The notes beneath the pieces were generated by a model. That model was not told where the DNA came from. It worked only from the letters and a program-made list of their open reading frames with translations, and searched no databases. The position numbers and the translations under genes are program-made. Positions 60,291 to 64,000 of a stretch of DNA of 64,000 bases are shown here, piece by piece. Source of the DNA: Vanessa cardui (Eukaryota > Arthropoda > Insecta > Lepidoptera > Nymphalidae); contig NC_061127.1 in the NCBI RefSeq assembly GCF_905220365.1, positions 9,610,001 through 9,674,000 of the forward strand, in the 5' to 3' direction. The first letter of the stretch is position 1; each line of letters starts with the position of its first letter.

Positions 60291-61994
60291 ATGACAACAT
60301 CACCTACCAGGACCAAACAAAAGTTGTCATTGCGGAAACGACTATTTGTGAAAAAATCACCAAAAGTTGGCTGCTATGTAGACACAGATTCCAACGAAGA
60401 ATTTAGTCAATCAACCTCACGCCCTATGTCCCCTGCTGACCCTTTTATAGCACATAGTGCTCACAACTCCGAAACTAGTATCGATAATCCTCATAATAAT
60501 TCAAATTATAATACGAGGTATGGAACTGATCATCATCAAACAACTCATCAAAACACAACTACTTATGACGACGATAGTAATCAAAAATGTTGTAAGACGT
60601 TCTTTAGAAGATCTCGCCCTAAGAGCTTAGTGGAAGGCCACGGATCTAAGGACGATTCGTACTCAAGACCGAGCAGTCCAATAAACGATTCTAGTAATAA
60701 TAGTTTAAGTGATCATACAATTTCTCAAACGAAAAGTGAAGAAATACCAAAAGTAACAGTGAATTTTCCAAAAAGTGATGATGCAAAAAAATATTTTGAA
60801 CATTCGGGTTCATTTGAAGGCATTAAGCCGAAAAGTAAATTATTTGTCAAAAGGTTATCAGCTGATCATTTGATATCCAATGAATCAAAGCCGTTGTATC
60901 ATTCGTCCTCACCCGAGAGTGATAGGAGTAGTTCTTTAGATCGTAAGAGAAGGTAAGTTGCTTTTATTATTTAATTTGTGTTTTGAAACTGCCTTCTCAT
61001 GTGTTAATGTTCTGTCCATATTTGTGTCATGCAACGCTATAAGGAGTAAGTCAACAATAACAAGATCAGCTTCTCGCGCAGGAAGCACTGACAGCTTGGT
61101 TCGTAATTCTCTGCTTGCTGCACAGGTGTTGCGTCTTATACCCACACAGGAAGCAAAGCAAAGGTACAATTAACATTAATATTGCTCAGAGATTTATATG
61201 CTTTTAACAATTGCTTATTAATAATAAGTCCATTTTGTTTTTGATAATTGATTCCATTCTAATCTATGCAAAACTAACATCTATGTCAAATATTTTACTT
61301 TATTACATATATTATATTGTTTTTATTTTCTTATAGAAACTATTTATATGGAAGATTAGCATCACACTCTTTACTCGGAGCCGCTGAGTTGGAACATGTA
61401 TTCCCAGATCGGGAAGTGAAAATATTTGTTGGTACCTGGAATATGAATGGACAGGCACCTCCAAAGTAAGTTTGAATAGAAATTAATTAATAAGTTATGT
61501 ATCCTGTTTAGATAAAACAGACATAAATATTTATTACTCCTTTACACATAAATAATTGACTTTAAACATTGCATCAAATAAATAAAAAAAATAAGAGACT
61601 TAATTAAATACATACATAAGGTATCCCAAAAATTTCTTTATAATAATAATAAATTTCTTTATAATGTTAACCTAATAACAGATATAAAATCAATTTGAAT
61701 CAAATAAAATACTTGAATTTTTTCAAGTATTTTATTTTTGCTTAATATTCTTCTCTCTATTTAATTTCTCACTTGAGATTAGCGTATTGTAATAGTGAAA
61801 ATCGATTATTTTATATAATATAATATTGAATTTCAGGGAACTAGCTGATTTTATATTCCCCAATGAGGTAAAACATGTGCCGGATATTTTTGCGATTGGC
61901 ACTCAAGAATCATTTTCAGAGCGAACCGAATGGGAAATCACAATACAAGAGGTGTTGGGTCCATCACATTTACTACTGCACTCTTATTATTTAG
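60291..61994 (+). CDS. INPP5E: Inositol polyphosphate 5-phosphatase E, 5' part
   Basis: Phosphoinositide 5-phosphatase of the INPP5E type, which removes the 5-phosphate from PI(4,5)P2 and PI(3,4,5)P3; in animals it controls ciliary membrane lipids. Exons: 60291-60952, 61044-61163, 61337-61465, 61837-61994, phases 2, 2, 2, 1, giving 356 residues before the window ends. Residues 1-220 are Ser/Asn/Asp-rich and disordered, with RPMSPADPF and RSRPKSL. Residue 221 on has TRSASRAGSTDSL, then the start of the catalytic domain: REVKIFVGTWNMNGQAPPK, IFAIGTQESFSERTEWE, VLGPSHLLLHS. These match the INPP5E order GTWNMxGQ ... IGxQE ... REWE. The catalytic WxGDxNxR and PxWxDRxL motifs must lie beyond 64000. 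Start context AACATGA is good. The gene begins 0.6 kb after the Ly6 gene, on the same strand. Confidence 0.9.
61702..61737. repeat. Perfect 16-bp inverted repeat, TTTT loop
   Basis: AAATAAAATACTTGAA at 61702-61717 pairs with TTCAAGTATTTTATTT at 61722-61737, in INPP5E intron 3. Confidence 0.85.
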
Positions 61995-62288
61995 GTAAGT
62001 TATTGTGTATTTGTAATGTAAATCATGTACTGTTCATTTATTTTAATGCTGTACATAGATGAGCACTATAGAAGTATACTAGTCATACTGTCCAGTCAAG
62101 CATTACCTAAGTTAGTGCCATATACAAACATGGCGCTGTTCTAATACTTGAAAATATAGAAATTAGTTCTATTATTATGTATCAAAACATTGTGATAATA
62201 GTTGTCTAGTTGTAGTGTTGTTTTATAAGTTAGTCAAGCGTTGGGCATATAGTAGCCTTTTCCCTTTGGTGGTTCAATTATTATTCGT

Positions 62289-62460
62289 ACATTGAAATAA
62301 AACTAGTTATAATGGATTTGAATCGCGTATATTAATTATTTTTGACATCCCGACGTTTCGAGCACTTTACATTTTAGACTAAGGTGGCATTTGTCTATTT
62401 GAAGAACACAAGAAATATTATTTACAACTACCGCCAACGTTTAAGACAACATTATATTAT
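62289..62460 (-). repeat. Dispersed repeat family R4 in the INPP5E intron
   Basis: GACATCCCGACGTTTCGAGC, then CATTTGTCTATTTG and AACTACCGCC: reverse complement of the copy at 38731-38938. Confidence 0.75.
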
Positions 62461-62474
62461 TTGTACAAAATATC

Positions 62475-62550
62475 ATTAAATTTGGCGCAGCAGTTTGGCC
62501 GTAAAAGAGAAACAGACACACACACCGTATTTATAATATTAGCAAGTGAA
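62475..62550 (+). repeat. Fragment of repeat family R5
   Basis: GCAGCAGTTTGGCCGTAAAA, GAGAAACAGACACACACACC, GTATTTATAATATTAGC. Confidence 0.5.
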
Positions 62551-64000
62551 AATTTTATAATAAATAAATTTATTAAATTTAAAATTATAAAACATTGCTG
62601 TTTTGCGTCATGACTTCATCAACTGTCATTGCCTTCTATTGTTTTGTTTCTGACGGTACAGGTTTTATCTGTCCAATGATGCATCAATTGATTAAATCGA
62701 TCGATAATATAAACAACGTTTGTTACATACACAGATATGATAGTATAATAGGTATTTAATGACTTTTCCTTATAAAAAACGTACCTATATGGATGTACGC
62801 AATATTTTTTTCAGTATTTAAAAAGTTAAACATTTTTTTATGCTTAGTTCCAATGAGTTCTGGAGCATTCATGACGTCATAAAGTTACCTTTTCCTACAA
62901 GGCGTTACCTTTGCATACAAGGATTATCTACTTAAGGCTCCGCGGAAACACTGTGAAAATTACATTTCTTTTTGTTTATATTTAAGTCTATCTGACAACG
63001 AAATAAATGATAAAATGATTTGCAAAATTTGCATTAGTAATACACAAATATGTATTTTTAACGTGCCTTACTAACATGTTGATATCAATGCAATCTCCAC
63101 ACATATTGAAACTACATGTTTATTAACATAATTTTCATGACATATAAGTTATCTCAGTGTTAAAACACTATTCATGTTACATTTTTAAAATCTGTTCGCC
63201 TTGTTCAGTAAATAGATCCCATAAATCTTAGGTAGGTTAAAAATGTCGAGCGGATTTTCATATCGCTTAGTAAACAGAGGTATCTGGCTTACTCTTAATC
63301 TGCGATGATGGAGTGTTATAATAATAGCTTTACTTTTTACTGTAATATATTTAAGTAATATTAATTTGTTGTACAGTGAGATATAAGAATTTATAAATAA
63401 AGATCAATATAATATCAATATAATATATCTAATTTACGTTTAACGTATGATACATCTGTATTCTATAATAGTAATAATACTATTTTTACTAAAAGTACCT
63501 GCTTAATATCTCAATAATGTGTTATCAATGAGGTATTATTTTAAACATATATTTTATATACTTACTACCTACAGGTCGAATAACCTAAATACAAAATACT
63601 GATGTGTTGTTTTCGAGATTAATCAAATTGAGTATATTGAATCCAATGATATTCCAATAAACAGATATGTTATACCCATACTAAACAACAGAAAAATGTG
63701 TGCCGCGCCGGGGACCGTTTATTTTACATTTCGTTACAAATAAAAAGGATAGCTTGATAAAAACAATAAGTAAAAGGGATAACTAGATGTTTTAATTACG
63801 CAAAACGTATTACTACGTTATTATGATGTATTATAACGTATTACTGGCATAATTATGATGAAAACGACTAAAAGCACGTCCCAATTAGGACGTTTTCTAG
63901 TCTTCACTTTTTACGCGTTAATGAAATATCTGTTTACTAGAACATCATTGATTGAATCCTATTTGAATTATAAACAAATGCAAATCTTGATGATATTCTA
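62551..64000. other. Rest of the INPP5E intron, nothing else seen
   Basis: AT-rich DNA without an exon continuing the phosphatase domain and without a recognisable element. Confidence 0.5.

Overview
This is a window of an AT-rich insect nuclear genome, almost certainly a butterfly or moth (Lepidoptera). The evidence is the repeat content: a Helitron whose 3' end carries the lepidopteran CGCG-ACTTCGT-CCGCG hairpin and CTAG terminus, tRNA-derived SINEs, jockey/CR1-like and RTE-like LINE tails, and small TIR elements built on ACCGACTTCAAA. The genes are split by short AT-rich introns with GT..AG borders.

Layout. 1-7197: repeat-rich intergenic DNA with no gene I can support; one CpG-rich spot lies near 3.6-3.75 kb. 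7198-13689: one Helitron on the minus strand with both termini visible. Its Rep/Pif1 protein is broken by frameshifts and a stop. 13690-31380: a repeat desert with SINEs, LINE tails, TIR elements and tandem repeats, plus a few orphan exon-like islands. 31381-31498: a likely first coding exon of an unidentified minus-strand gene.

32681-38692 (IR-A) and 40060-54323 (IR-B): two tandem ionotropic receptor genes of the IR75 type. I could reconstruct each completely as 11 exons with identical intron phases, giving 627 and 615 residues. IR-B is larger because its introns hold a TIR element with a LINE inside it, a full-length LINE with an intact 1040-codon ORF, and a non-autonomous Helitron.

55343-55496: an orphan cysteine-containing exon candidate. 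57960-59692: a four-exon Ly6/three-finger gene. 60291-61994 and onward past the window edge: the 5' part of an INPP5E-type inositol polyphosphate 5-phosphatase gene. The rest of the window to 64000 is its intron.

How the genes relate: the two receptors are a chemosensory tandem pair of ligand-gated cation channel subunits. The Ly6 protein is a predicted secreted or GPI-anchored surface protein, and INPP5E is a phosphoinositide phosphatase with known ciliary roles. Their adjacency does not by itself show a functional link. I did not find a convincing wholly new system. The strongest unusual points are loss of the ligand-coordinating glutamate in IR-B, a LINE tail that forms the 3' splice region of an IR-A coding exon, a LINE nested in a TIR arm, and the 69-bp coding repeats of the Helitron.
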